64,000 nt of DNA from Paenibacillus melissococcoides (GCA_944800085.1 CALYLO010000005.1:186001-250000), one strand, 5' to 3'. Positions 9,086 through 18,425 are shown, numbered from the stretch's first letter. The notes: a model not told the origin generated them from the letters alone. Translations and numbers: made by a program.

Positions 9086-10135
9086 TTATGGCATTATGAG
9101 CGCTTCCAGCGCCTGCAGGAAATCTTTTTTGGACAGTCCGTTTCCGTTCTTTCCCAAAAGAGAATAGTAGTACTTGTTCTTTTCGTCATACCAGACCGCC
9201 ATATATTTTAGGTTGTTTTTTTCTGATTTGGATTCATCATGGAGGATTACTTCGCGGCCGTTCATCTTGATTTTCTCTGCTTTCGTTTGGGCCGTCATAT
9301 ACGTCCGAACCGTATCATTGCCCGATAAATTGCCGATGTTAAGTCGCAGCGAGCTTTTCCCGTCGCCATAGACCACGCTGAGAGTTCCCTCTTCCCCCAC
9401 GACCCAAGGCATCTTCTTTGTAAAAATTTTCTGAGCGCCTTTGGCTTTTTTGGCTTCCTGCTCGAACTCCTCGGCCAACTTCATCTGATCCGCGAAGTTC
9501 TCGTGAACATCCTTGCCAAACATGAAATCGGGGTTCAGAATTCCTTCTTCAAAGACAAGGCTATCCGTCAGCCGCTCCGGAATAACCGGTCGCGTTTTCT
9601 TCTCCTCGGTTACGCGCGAGATATATTGGCCGTAATCTGTATATTTCAGCGGCTTATACGTAAATTTGGCTTTGCCCAACGTGTCCAGTGTATTGATAAT
9701 GTCATCATCAATATAATACGCGATGATCTCCCCCGGACGCAGCTGCTCCTCCAATTTTTGAATTTGCGGCTTGTACTTCTCCAGCTGCCGGGACAGTTTA
9801 TTTTGGTAGGGCTGATATTTTCGGTTCCGCTTTTCCTCCGCTTCGTATGACATGGTCTTAATCATTACTTTTCCTTTTTCATTGGCAATCTGAAAATATC
9901 GGGATGCGGCGAATCCGGTAAGAGAGCTCAACGCCACGATAATGCCCGCCATACCAAGGAACGACCTGCGAGTCATGCGGCGGCCTCCGTTTCTCTTGGC
10001 ATGGCGCTCCTTATGTATCCGGTAAACTCGTTCCATTACCTGATCGCGCACATCGAAGGAAGATGCGGCCGGATCCGGCTTGACGCAACTTGCTATCTTC
10101 TTCTCATCTTCATGGCCGCCCCGGAATTGACGCAT
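9086..10135 (-). CDS. Membrane anti-sigma factor with DUF4367-like sensor region
   Basis: Likely regulator of the ECF sigma factor encoded just upstream. Residues 1-52 form a basic cytoplasmic N-terminus, one membrane helix follows (SFLGMAGIIVALSSLTGFAA, about residues 58-77), and the remaining 270 residues are extracellular with a Lys/Glu-rich segment, PERLTDSLVFEEGIL and a C-terminal DUF4367-like part. The start overlaps the sigma gene by 43 bp, typical of co-expressed sigma/anti-sigma pairs. There is no zinc-finger HxxxCxxC motif, so it is not a ZAS-type anti-sigma. Confidence 0.75.
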   Translation of the reverse strand: MRQFRGGHEDEKKIASCVKPDPAASSFDVRDQVMERVYRIHKERHAKRNGGRRMTRRSFLGMAGIIVALSSLTGFAASRYFQIANEKGKVMIKTMSYEAEEKRNRKYQPYQNKLSRQLEKYKPQIQKLEEQLRPGEIIAYYIDDDIINTLDTLGKAKFTYKPLKYTDYGQYISRVTEEKKTRPVIPERLTDSLVFEEGILNPDFMFGKDVHENFADQMKLAEEFEQEAKKAKGAQKIFTKKMPWVVGEEGTLSVVYGDGKSSLRLNIGNLSGNDTVRTYMTAQTKAEKIKMNGREVILHDESKSEKNNLKYMAVWYDEKNKYYYSLLGKNGNGLSKKDFLQALEALIMP

Positions 10136-10677
10136 GTCTCTCTCACCTCGCTTTCACCGATAACGCTCTTTAATTTCTGTCTGACCCGGCCATATCGTTT
10201 TTTTACGGCTTCCATATTCTTATTCATGATGATTCCGATCTCTTCGAACGACTTCTCCTCGAATACGCGCAGCACGACCAGACTGCGCTCCTCCCCCGAC
10301 AAGGACAGCCAGGCGGATGCCAGCGGTTCGTCAAACAGTTCTTCCGTTATAGTCTGTTCCACGCTTGGCGCGAAGCCCTCCTGACGGAAGAGACACATGA
10401 TCTTGCGCTGGAGCTGGCGGCGGCGCAGCAGATTTAGACAATGATGATAGGCGATTTTATATAGCCAGGAAGAGAAGCTGACCCTCTGCTGATACAAATG
10501 GATTTTCTCATAGGCCTTGACCAGCACCTCCTGCACCGCATCCTCCGCTTCCTGCCGGTTCCCGAGCAAGCGGGTGCAATACAGGTAGAGCGGCTGCTGG
10601 AACCTCTCTACTATGCAGGCATACTCACGCACGTCCCCGGCCTGAACTTGAATGACCTTCTCTTCGATGCCGTCCAC
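10093..10677 (-). CDS. ECF-family RNA polymerase sigma factor
   Basis: A 194-residue extracytoplasmic-function sigma factor. Region 2 contains LLGNRQEAEDAVQEVLVKAY and the helix SFSSWLYKIAYHHCLNLLRR; region 4 contains LSGEERSLVVLRVFEEKSFE and MNKNMEAVKKRYGRVRQKL. The GTG at 10677 is chosen because GAGGAGG precedes it by 9 nt. The overlapping downstream anti-sigma gene makes this an autoregulated signalling unit for an envelope stress; the signal is not evident. Confidence 0.88.
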   Translation of the reverse strand: MDGIEEKVIQVQAGDVREYACIVERFQQPLYLYCTRLLGNRQEAEDAVQEVLVKAYEKIHLYQQRVSFSSWLYKIAYHHCLNLLRRRQLQRKIMCLFRQEGFAPSVEQTITEELFDEPLASAWLSLSGEERSLVVLRVFEEKSFEEIGIIMNKNMEAVKKRYGRVRQKLKSVIGESEVRETCVNSGAAMKMRRR

Positions 10678-10839
10678 AAAATAGACCCTCCTCTCTACCT
10701 TGGTATAACACGTGAGCGAAGGAAAAAGGGACATATCCTGGCCAATTATTTTCCCGGCTTCGTTCGGTAAGAAATTAACGCTGGAGAAAGCCCGGACGGG
10801 AACTCCGGACCGCCAGCTTGGCGCCACTCCCGATGAACG

Positions 10840-11188
10840 CTAAGCGTATGCCGCGATCCGCGCTTCGATGTAGCGCCAGGCGCTCTCCCTGTCCCGATGA
10901 ACCCAATTGAACTTGTCGAGGGATTCGGTGCTGTGAATGCCGAGCAGCAGGGTTCTGACCGCTTCCTCGCAATGCGGTCCGACAATGACGGCCAGCGGAA
11001 AGGGCTCCTCCACATACTTGGCGCTTCCGATATCCATTACGATGTCCAGCATAGCCGAATCCGTATTGGCCGGCATATGCAGTAAGCAGGATCTTATCAT
11101 AGGGACGGTTCGCCGCCGCTCCGATGTAATACTTCACCTCAATGCCGCTCATGTCCGCAAGCTGCACTTCGCTAATAGGCAATGTCAT
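10840..11188 (-). pseudogene. Unrecognised protein, frameshifted
   Basis: I do not recognise the family. The ATG at 11188 follows a GGAGG. The first frame reads PISEVQLADMSGIEVKYYIG, then AAANRPYDKILLTAY; near 11080 the sensible reading moves to another frame (SAMLDIVMDIGSAKYVEEPF, PLAVIVGPHCEEAVRTLL, DKFNWVHRDRESAWRYIEA). Rejoined it would be about 115 residues, soluble. A single indel explains it. Confidence 0.45.
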
Positions 11189-11252
11189 GCTTCCTTCCTC
11201 CCGTTTGCTTCAGTAGCCATAATCGCGTTGGCGGCTTGCAGCCGCTCCCGCC

Positions 11253-12688
11253 TCAATCGTCTTTTGAATGCTGACCCGAAATCTTGTAAAAACGGAGCCG
11301 GTGCAATTCACGGAAGCCGGCTTTGCGATACAAACGCAGCGCCTGCTCGTTGTCCGCACGAAGGCACAGCGTTACCTTTTCGATCCGCGAGTCTTCGAAC
11401 AAATAACCTAACCCCCGCTGGAGCAGCGCCGCCCCGATTCCTCTTCCTCGGGACAAAGGAGCGACGGCAATGAACTCGATCTGTCCTACGCCGAACTCAG
11501 GCTCCCGCTCCACGTAAATATACCCTTGCAGCCCATCCTCGTTTTCATACATCAAAACGCAAGCATTCGTGTCGATTCGTTCCAAGATGCCCCGGCCGCT
11601 CCGGTACGTTCCGGGAAATGCGCTCTCATGCAAGCGAAGGAATTGTCCGTGGCGGAACGGTGATAATTCCCGTACGGAGGGATTCGCATGGCCGAGCGGG
11701 AACGTACGGTCTGCCTCGAGCACCACCTCCGTGCTCTTCAACTCGGCCCCAAGCTGCAAAATCCATTGCTGGGCATTCCGTTCATCTCATTATAAAAGCC
11801 GTAAAACGTATCCACCCGATGCGCCGCCAGTTCATTCCTCATTCGGTTCCATAGCTGCATCGCGCGCTGCTGCCATTCATTCTGCGTGCAGCTCAGGAAC
11901 GGACCCCATATCTCCGCTGACCGGCCGCCATCATCGATATCGAATCCAAGCGCTCCAACCAGTTCGCCTCGTTCCACCTGCACGGCGAATGATGCATCCA
12001 GAGCGGAGAATTCATGCTCCAGCGTATGCTCGATCTCATCCGGATCCTGCCCGCAATAACCGACATGATGGTTCGGATCCCGATTCAAGCCCGCCATGAA
12101 CGAAGCAAGCGTGCGCTTGTCCGGGAACACGCGGGCGGGTTCAGCCGCGGAAGCTTCGGTAACGGCTTCATCGCCGATCTGGCCCATCTGATCCCATACC
12201 ATCCCAATCTCGGTATGCCTGTTGTCTCCAAACTGAATCTCCTTCGTATGGCGTGCCCTGGCGCCCATCTTCTCGTAAAAGGCAATGGCCGGATTCCCTT
12301 CGAGCACCCATAAATGCAGCGATGTGCGCCCCCTTGCTCTCATCTCGGCCTCCATCCGGCCGAACAGCTTCCTGCCCAAGCCTCTTCCCTGGACTTCGGC
12401 CGACAAATAGACGGCGTAGATTTCATAGTCATACCCCATCTCCGGCTCCCGGCTGTTGCCGGCATGAAGGAAGCCAACGATCCCCTGCTCCTCCGTCTCG
12501 GCGACGATAAGCGTCTGATCGGGAGGCAATTGCTCCAGTATGCTGTCCCACATCAGCTTGCGGCGCTCTACGCTCAGGGATTGGAGATATTTTTCCGACA
12601 CCAAGCCCGAGTAGGTAGTCAGCCAGCTATCCACATGGACCCGGGCGATGGCTGCCGCATCATTTGCGAAAGCGGTTCTGATTCTCAT
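11253..12688 (-). pseudogene. Fused GNAT acetyltransferases with a frameshift
   Basis: The first 165 residues are a complete GNAT domain (motif A YLSAEVQGRGLGRKLFGRME, then VLEGNPAIAFYEKMGA). A linker follows, then a second GNAT-like half (DPNHHVGYCGQDPDEIEHTL, FAVQVERGELVGALGF). At about 11765, after FYGFYNEM, the frame breaks; the next frame continues with QQWILQLGAELKSTEV and a third GNAT block (GQIEFIAVAPLSRGRGIGAA, LRADNEQALRLYRKAGF). Rejoined, it is a protein of about 478 residues. A single missing base accounts for the split. AGGAGG precedes the ATG. Substrate unknown. Confidence 0.7.
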
Positions 12689-12707
12689 CGGGCACCTCCT
12701 GCTCGAG

Positions 12708-12740
12708 GAATGAACTGCTGATCCGGCAGCAGAGTCATTC
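12708..12740 (-). promoter_or_regulatory. Hairpin in the leader of the GNAT fusion gene
   Basis: GAATGA and CTGCTG pair with CAGCAG and TCATTC across a 6-nt loop, giving a long stem 20 bp upstream of the GNAT ATG, next to its AGGAGG. It has no T-run, so it may affect translation rather than termination. Confidence 0.35.
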
Positions 12741-12949
12741 TTCGCTTTTATTTAATGTAATCAATAATTATTGTCATTAAAAAACTCGCCTCAGTTCAGG
12801 CCGGCTTCTATCTTGTCGATCGGGTTGCCTCGTCTCCTATCCCGTGCCCAAGCGCAATCATGCCTTGGCAATATCGATGAACCGGGTGTTATTCGCCGTG
12901 CCTCCCCGTCACACGCATCATAGTGTAATGATAAAGGAGGGGAACACCA

Positions 12950-13180
12950 ATGGAAGCTTATTATAATTGCTTATATTGCATGAATAAAAAAGTCCGCATT
13001 TTGACGATAGACCGCAAAGAATATGTGGGGACGATAGTCAATGTGGATAGAGAGAATGTCTATTTGCGGCCTGAAGCGAGAGGCGGCAAGGTCAAGACCT
13101 CCGCATTTTACCCCTACTACTACAACAACGAAATCATTACGCTCAGCTTATTCACCCTGCTTGCCATCGCATTGCTGTAA
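12950..13180 (+). CDS. Small Sm-like hypothetical protein
   Basis: A 76-residue protein with a convincing ribosome site (AAAGGAGGGG, 8 nt before the ATG). The middle segment KVRILTIDRKEYVGTIVNVD followed by NVYLRP looks like an Sm-like beta-barrel strand pattern seen in several short Bacillales proteins. The C-terminus is hydrophobic (IITLSLFTLLAIALL) and could insert in a membrane. The stretch 12741-12949 before it shows no gene. Function unknown. Confidence 0.55.
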   Translation: MEAYYNCLYCMNKKVRILTIDRKEYVGTIVNVDRENVYLRPEARGGKVKTSAFYPYYYNNEIITLSLFTLLAIALL

Positions 13181-13612
13181 AGCGACAAGGCCCGGCATGC
13201 TGCCGGGCCGGTTGCTTGCCCCGGGAATCCCCTGCTCCATCAGCACAATATCGTATGATTGCGTTAACTCGCATGCGGGCAGCTTCAGGACGTCGGCCAC
13301 GATGTATGGAATGCGGACGTCCGCTTCCGCAGCCAGCTCTTTCGCATAGCGCTCGTTATCCGCGAAGAAATCCGCGATCGTGACCTCCGCCCCCAGCAAG
13401 GCGAGGGCCGCCGCTTTGCTTCCGTTTGAACCAAGAAGATTGATAATCCTCTTCTGCCGTATATCTCCTGCATATTTATATAATTCTCCGATTCGTTTCG
13501 CCGGGTCCTTTTTGATCCGGGCCGCCGCTTCTTCCGGCTTGCCGAAGCGGTTGAGCCATGCTTGATACGCATGGGCATTCCATGATGCTTGATTGCCTTG
13601 TGTCGTCTCCAT
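13148..13612 (-). pseudogene. Class I methyltransferase, C-terminally truncated
   Basis: The first 125 residues read as the N-terminal half of an SAM-dependent methyltransferase: SWNAHAYQAWLNRFGKPEEA, the SAM-binding motif INLLGSNGSKAAALALLGAE, the acidic residue in VTIADFF, and DIVLMEQGI where the substrate-side half should begin. There the sequence runs into the hairpin shared with the small gene on the other strand and ends after 30 unrelated residues. Family members are usually twice this long, so the 3' half has been deleted. Confidence 0.65.
13189..13209. terminator. Strong hairpin between convergent genes
   Basis: GGCCCGGCA and TGCCGGGCC form a perfect 9-bp stem with a 3-nt loop, 8 bp after the stop of the small plus-strand gene. 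T-rich sequence downstream is weak (GGTTGCTT). Confidence 0.55.
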
Positions 13613-13761
13613 TCGACATCCTCCAACCTGTTCCGTTCGATTTTATGCGGTTGCGGAGACAGAATTGAACAATGGAATCACCTCGGCCTTCTTATCGGAT
13701 AATGGTACGGTAACATATAGGATATCTGCATAAATGGAGACGCAGCTTGGTTATCCTCTGC

Positions 13762-13982
13762 CTATCGATCAATCAGATAATTTGCCGCCTCCCATATATC
13801 AACGGCAATATAATCGGGTTCGACATCCGGCCACCGGTGCTTGAATTCGGTCAGCGATCCCCCGCCTCAGCCGGTGCTTCGATCGCGCGCGGGTACAGCG
13901 TAAAGTCTTTCGGATGAATAAAGTGTCCCGTGCCTCCCAATGTGCCGTCCCTGTCGATAAATACGGCCTGCAGTTCGCCCAT
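13762..13982 (-). pseudogene. HAD-family phosphatase with internal deletion
   Basis: The ATG at 13982 opens QAVFIDRDGTLGGTGHF, then IHPKDFTLYPRAIEA: the DxDGT nucleophile motif and cap start of a HAD-IIIA (histidinol-phosphatase-like) enzyme. After 43 residues the frame stops. The other frame holds the true C-terminus (FKHRWPDVEPDYIAVDIWEA, ANYLIDR, stop at 13762). About 100 residues including the catalytic Lys and the second Asp are gone. Confidence 0.6.
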
Positions 13983-14070
13983 GCACACACTCCTTTGCTA
14001 TTGATGAATTGCTGGCGGCCGGAACGAGCATACGTCAGCGTGTATAAGGCGAAACGCTGCGCAATCAGCC

Positions 14071-14649
14071 CTATATAGACGTCTTGGGACTGGAGACATT
14101 GGAGTATAGAATCGACACGGCGATCTCGCAGATTTCATCGGTGTTGTTTTTATAAATATGTCCGGTCTCCGCCGAGAAGGAGATGGCATCGCCCTTGCTT
14201 AACGTGCTCGTCTCCGGCCCGAGCTCGATCGTCAACGTGCCTTCGAACACGGTGATCGATTCGATCACCCCCAGACCATGCGGCTCGGATTGATACGAGC
14301 AGCCCGGATGCAGCCGGGCCCGGAACGTCTCCAGCGATACCCCGGGCGCCGCATACGTGTTGTACGCCTCGAACCGCTTGTTGTCTTCTCTGAATTGGGG
14401 CTGCTCCTCCGCCCGCAGCACCTTCAGGGACGGATTCTCGAATATGAACGCCGTCAGCGGCACCTGCAAGCCGGAAGCGATCTTCCACAGCGTAGCCACC
14501 GTCGGGTTCGAGTTGCCCCGCTCAATCTGGCCAAGCATCGGCTTGCTTACCCCCGTAAGCTCTGCCAGATCATCCAGCGTCAGGATCAGCTGATGCCGGT
14601 AGTGACGAAGGCGCTTGCCGATCCGGTCTGAGATTAAATCTTTTTCCAT
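14071..14649 (-). CDS. XRE-family regulator with cupin sensor domain
   Basis: A 192-residue transcription factor. Residues 5-60 are a helix-turn-helix (LDDLAELTGVSKPMLGQIER, GNSNPTVATLWKIASGL); residues 110-180 are a cupin fold (SEPHGLGVIESITVFEGTL, SFSAETGHIYKN). The ATG at 14649 is chosen for the GGGAGG 5 nt upstream. It is divergent from azlCD, 150 bp away, and this regulator type is often found beside azlCD, so it probably controls branched-chain amino-acid export. The effector is not known. Confidence 0.85.
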   Translation of the reverse strand: MEKDLISDRIGKRLRHYRHQLILTLDDLAELTGVSKPMLGQIERGNSNPTVATLWKIASGLQVPLTAFIFENPSLKVLRAEEQPQFREDNKRFEAYNTYAAPGVSLETFRARLHPGCSYQSEPHGLGVIESITVFEGTLTIELGPETSTLSKGDAISFSAETGHIYKNNTDEICEIAVSILYSNVSSPKTSI

Positions 14650-14729
14650 AACTTCCTCCCAAGGTGCAGAGATGATCAAAATTCAAACACTTTCACAGTA
14701 ACATGACAAAAAATCAGACAGAAAAGTAG

Positions 14730-14757
14730 TTGATTCCGCCGGTCGGTATGTTATATT
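14730..14757 (+). promoter_or_regulatory. Promoter of azlCD
   Basis: TTGATT (14730-14735) and TATATT (14752-14757) are spaced 16 bp, 43 bp before the azlC start, within the intergenic region shared with the XRE-cupin gene. Confidence 0.5.
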
Positions 14758-14800
14758 ATATCTCGGGAATTACGATAACATATTAGAGGAGCATACCGGA

Positions 14801-15511
14801 ATGGCGGGCTATGTATCATCCAGAATAGCAAAGGATATACCGATACGAAAAGGGTTTATGAAAGCCGTTTTCGATGTATTTCCGCTTGCGGTGAGCGTGT
14901 TCACGTACGGTCTCGCGTTCGGCGCGCTGGCCAACAACGCCAACCATTTCACATGGTTGGAGACGATGGCGATGTCCTTTTTTGTCTTGTCTGGCGCGGG
15001 GCAATTCACGATCCTGTCCTTAATCCAGCAGGATGCGGCCCTGTGGACGATCGCGCTCAGCACTTTTCTTATCAATGCCCGTTATATCATCTATACCTTG
15101 TCCGTCGGCCGCGAGCTTGAATCATGCCGCCGGGGACAGCCGCTCTGGCTGTGCCACATTATTACGGACGAGAGCTACAGCGTGTCCATGATGGAGGCGC
15201 AGCACGGCAAGCTCAGCGTCGGCTACGTCGCAGGCGCTGGCTGCATCGTCTTCCTGTCATGGCTTCTGAGCTCGGCTGTCGGCTACCAGATTGGCGAATT
15301 CATCCAGGATCCTGCCCGGTACGGCCTGGACTTCGCCTTCACGGCGGCCTTCCTCGGCCTGCTCGTCGTCATGCTGAAGCGACGCAGCCACGCCGCGGCG
15401 GCCGGACTCGCGATTTCGGCCTCCGTGCTTGCCTATCCTTGGTTCGGCACGTCCGGAGCGGTATTCGCCGGAGCGGCGGCCGCATTTGCCGTAGGAGTGT
15501 ATGCCAAATGA
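14801..15511 (+). CDS. azlC: AzlC-family branched-chain amino-acid exporter, large subunit
   Basis: A 236-residue integral membrane protein with about seven helices. It carries the AzlC pattern DVFPLAVSVFTYGLAFGALA near residue 25 and FFVLSGAGQFTIL. With AzlD it exports branched-chain amino acids or analogues across the plasma membrane. GAGGAG lies upstream of the ATG. The stop overlaps the azlD start (ATGA at 15508), so the pair is translationally coupled. Confidence 0.92.
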   Translation: MAGYVSSRIAKDIPIRKGFMKAVFDVFPLAVSVFTYGLAFGALANNANHFTWLETMAMSFFVLSGAGQFTILSLIQQDAALWTIALSTFLINARYIIYTLSVGRELESCRRGQPLWLCHIITDESYSVSMMEAQHGKLSVGYVAGAGCIVFLSWLLSSAVGYQIGEFIQDPARYGLDFAFTAAFLGLLVVMLKRRSHAAAAGLAISASVLAYPWFGTSGAVFAGAAAAFAVGVYAK

Positions 15512-15825
15512 TCTCGCTGCCGATCCTTATCGTCATCTGCGTTGCCGCGGCGGCGACCTACCTGACCCGTTACCCGAGCATGGCGCTCGCCCGGTACATC
15601 AAGATGTCGCCCGGAATCGAGCGCGGCTTCCGTTATGTGCCGCTCGGCGTCTTCGCCGCGCTGGTCGCCCCAGCCATTTTCTACCATCCAACCATCGATG
15701 GCCGGATCGAATGGATGTATTATATAGCGGTCGTCGTGACCGGCCTGACCGCCTGGATTAGCAAAAGCCCGCTCTGGGCGATGGTCGCCGGCGTGCTCGT
15801 CATTGCGCTGCTGCGTCTGATTTAG
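15508..15825 (+). CDS. azlD: AzlD-family small subunit
   Basis: A 105-residue membrane protein with four hydrophobic segments and the AzlD features YLTRYPSMALAR and RYVPLGVFAALVAPAIF. It is the obligate partner of AzlC. The ATG at 15508 overlaps the azlC stop. Confidence 0.92.
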   Translation: MISLPILIVICVAAAATYLTRYPSMALARYIKMSPGIERGFRYVPLGVFAALVAPAIFYHPTIDGRIEWMYYIAVVVTGLTAWISKSPLWAMVAGVLVIALLRLI

Positions 15826-16056
15826 TTCAGCGGCCGTGTTCCGATTGAAGGGGGTGTCCCAAAAGTAGTATTTCACTACAGTGAGACAGCCCCCCTGCTT
15901 CTCAAAGCTCGACTCGCCGAAAAACTGCAAAACGGCAGCTTTCCTTTATGACGTGTACTCCGTTACATGGAATCCTGCAAAACGGCATCAATTTCTGACT
16001 ATCCAATCGATAAAAGACAAAAATCGATGAACATCATGTAATTTTGCAGGAATTTC

Positions 16057-17592
16057 CACTAGCGTTGCATAGAACCTGACATGAAGAAGACTTTAAACTC
16101 CAGATACGGAACTAATAATCATTATTTATATATATTTACAGTTTCTTTTTTCCTAGCAAAGCCAAAAGTCGATCTCCTACTAAACCATAGGAACATGTTA
16201 CCATCAAATGTTAATATGCCATTATTACCTATTTAATCACCACTTTAACGGTCTTACATTGCTTTGGGTGTTTTCGTGGTCGACCACCCTTTCGTTTCTT
16301 CCGCCTGCCCTTCGAGTGCTTGGTTGGTTTGCGGTGCAGTGCCATCAAAAATTGATCCCACGTTTTATTCATATAGACCCGAAGCAGCTTTAGAAATGAC
16401 CATAGCGTTTGAGTGGTGTCAGCCTCCTTCCGGACCAACATGACTAAACCATATGCGATGAAGGCTAAAAAAATCTGGTTCCATACTGCCTCTGGATGGA
16501 AACTGTACAAATGGACTAAGCTCATATGTTGCTTCATCCATTTAAAGAATAATTCAATCATCCAGCGGCGCCGATAAATCTCGCAGATTTGGGCTGCGGA
16601 CTTATCCCAGACATTCGTAAGCACACGGTACTGGCGGTTCTTCTCATCGGTATACTCCACTAACCGGAGCTGGGCTTCTATCACATGGCCTTCTTCATCC
16701 TTGTAGCTCACGATCACGTCAGCATCACGCACCACAGGCGTCGTTTCATCGATCTCGTGCTCGCAGATGATCGCCGTCTTGTTGCTTTTCTTAATGCGTG
16801 CCACGAAGCGTAGATTATCATCCAGCCACTGCTTATAGTGACCATATGTGATGTACCCGCGATCCAAAACATGAATGGCATCTTTATCGATCACCAGATC
16901 CAAAGCCACTTCGCTGTCAGCAACGCCTCGTGTGGAACAAACAATGTTTTCGGGATAGACGGTATCCGGGTCGCAAACAGCAAGTTTGGTGTGGATCTTT
17001 ACCCCGTTGCTGTGTTTGGAGCAGTAGGCCCATTTTCCAGCGACATCAGGGAGTGTAAGTACCGTTGAATCGACAATGCTCAGTTTCCCGATGCCGGGGA
17101 TACCCTGCTTCGGATAAAGTTGTTGCAAACGTTGTGTCACTTGAATCCATAGCTGCTGCAACACCGGTAAAGGCAACGCTCTGAGTGTACGTACGAGTTG
17201 GGAAGCGCTAATGGATTTCAAGTGGATCGCCTGCTGCAGCTGTTCGTTCGCACGCAACGCGTTGCAGATATCTTCGAGGTCCGTGCGTTTATTCAATTGA
17301 GCATCAATGAGTAGTTTGATCGCTCTCACGAGTGTAAACTTTCGTCGATAATTGAAGATTGGGAATTCGTCGTCCGAGAGCTGAATCAAATTTAGGCATT
17401 TACAAATGACGGTCTGATCTGGTATATTACCCATGGTCTTTTCTCCTTTTGGTGAGGGAATGGGTAACATGCCTATCCTTCAACATTAGGAGATTTTTTT
17501 ATGAGTTACCAGATATAATCGATCAATAAATTGAAGAAAAAGTAATTAATGAGAAATATATTTTTCATGTCAGGTTTGGTGCAAGGCTAGTG
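16057..17592. mobile_element. IS4-family insertion sequence, 1536 bp
   Basis: The ends are imperfect inverted repeats beginning CACTAGCGTTGCA on the left and CACTAGCCTTGCA on the right, both running into CCTGACATGA. The element is flanked by a perfect 9-bp duplication, AGGAATTTC at 16048-16056 and 17593-17601. It is inserted into repeat copy A, and its single gene is intact. The ends match those of the element at 45686-47198. Confidence 0.92.
16229..17434 (-). CDS. IS4-family transposase
   Basis: A 401-residue DDE transposase. The catalytic acids are in IVDSTVLTLPD, VLDRGYITYGHY and YRRRWMIELFFKWMKQH (the Y-R-E block of the DDE_Tnp_1 domain). The ATG at 17434 is preceded by AAAGGAG; the C-terminus is Arg/Lys-rich. 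It is about 45 percent identical by eye to the transposase at 45845, so the two elements are relatives, not recent copies. Confidence 0.93.
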   Translation of the reverse strand: MGNIPDQTVICKCLNLIQLSDDEFPIFNYRRKFTLVRAIKLLIDAQLNKRTDLEDICNALRANEQLQQAIHLKSISASQLVRTLRALPLPVLQQLWIQVTQRLQQLYPKQGIPGIGKLSIVDSTVLTLPDVAGKWAYCSKHSNGVKIHTKLAVCDPDTVYPENIVCSTRGVADSEVALDLVIDKDAIHVLDRGYITYGHYKQWLDDNLRFVARIKKSNKTAIICEHEIDETTPVVRDADVIVSYKDEEGHVIEAQLRLVEYTDEKNRQYRVLTNVWDKSAAQICEIYRRRWMIELFFKWMKQHMSLVHLYSFHPEAVWNQIFLAFIAYGLVMLVRKEADTTQTLWSFLKLLRVYMNKTWDQFLMALHRKPTKHSKGRRKKRKGGRPRKHPKQCKTVKVVIK

Positions 17593-17774
17593 AGGAATTT
17601 CATCAAATAGCGGCTTAAAGAGCAGAAATTGATGCATCCACGCAGCATTTCACTGCTTCATCCATCTTCCACCAGTTTGCGCCGCCGTTTTTCCCGCATC
17701 CACATTCTCTGTTACCTCGTCATCTCCATCATTTTGCAGTGCCTGTGAGACACCCCCTCTTCGCTGTCCTGCGG

Positions 17775-18425
17775 CTACAGATCTTGTCTGGCGAAGCGGT
17801 ACAGCCCCTCGCCTTCCGTATGCACAGGCTCTTCGTTCAGGAAATGAACGCCCGTGCCGTCATCCAGCCCGTACCCAATGGATACCCCGGTCCGCGCAAT
17901 CGCCGCCTTCAAGTTCTCCTCCTCATTCCATTGCGTGAAGTGAACGCTTACAACGGCGTCGCGAAGCAAGCCCAATCCTTGGAGGAACAGATTCGTATTG
18001 CTGGCATTATCTATCGCCGGGATGACGCAATCGGCCGGGCTGATCAAGGCGCCGGCGGAGAAGCCGGCCACCGGGACACCCTTGCCGTACATGTCCTGGA
18101 TAACGCTCCCCAGTACCGTATCGACGATATGACTCCTATACCGCTCGGTATCTCCGCCGCAGATGACAATTCCGTTGCAGCAGAGCAACTGCTCAATCGC
18201 GGTGCGCGAAGGTTGGGTAGTTAACGCCAAATACATAAATTCGGTCACCCCGTTCCGCTCCAGTACTCCTGTGCAGGTCGGCATGTATTCTCGCCATCCG
18301 TCTCTCTCGATGAATAATATCGCTGTCTTGCCGGTCCTGGCCGAAGCGATTGCCGCGAACTTTCTCCCCAGCACTTCCCCGAATGGCGGTACTCCGCCAA
18401 ATAGAAACAGATGACGATCCTTCAT
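17775..18425 (-). CDS. Peptidase S51 / type 1 glutamine-amidotransferase-like protein
   Basis: A 216-residue cytoplasmic protein of the peptidase E/cyanophycinase-like superfamily. It has LFLFGGVPPF at the start, IVICGGDTERYRSH in the middle and the nucleophile elbow AGFSAGA (Ser about residue 134). These enzymes use a Ser-His-Glu arrangement to cleave Asp-X or related bonds. The ATG is preceded by AAAGGAG. It is single and has no cyanophycin genes nearby, so a general dipeptidase-like role is more likely. Confidence 0.8.
   Translation of the reverse strand: MKDRHLFLFGGVPPFGEVLGRKFAAIASARTGKTAILFIERDGWREYMPTCTGVLERNGVTEFMYLALTTQPSRTAIEQLLCCNGIVICGGDTERYRSHIVDTVLGSVIQDMYGKGVPVAGFSAGALISPADCVIPAIDNASNTNLFLQGLGLLRDAVVSVHFTQWNEEENLKAAIARTGVSIGYGLDDGTGVHFLNEEPVHTEGEGLYRFARQDL

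Larger units (their letters stand above)
15846..17756. repeat. Non-coding dispersed repeat, copy A, split by an IS
   Basis: The left end holds a double hairpin: GGGGGTGTC (15850) pairs with GACAGCCCCC (15885), enclosing GTAGT-ATTTC-ACTAC. Then follow several CTGCAAAA/TTTTGCAG segments. The IS at 16057-17592 interrupts it; the right part ends in GTGAGACACCCCCTC. On the reverse strand the order GCCGCTATTT, ATGAAATTCCTGCAAAA, GTAACGGAGTAC is the same as in copy C at 52955-53345. No protein is encoded. Confidence 0.7.

Noticed and set aside
15508..15825. 15124..15825 plus-strand frame covering azlC end and azlD
   Set aside because: Its first 130 codons are a shadow of azlC in another frame; only the part from the ATG at 15508 is the azlD gene.
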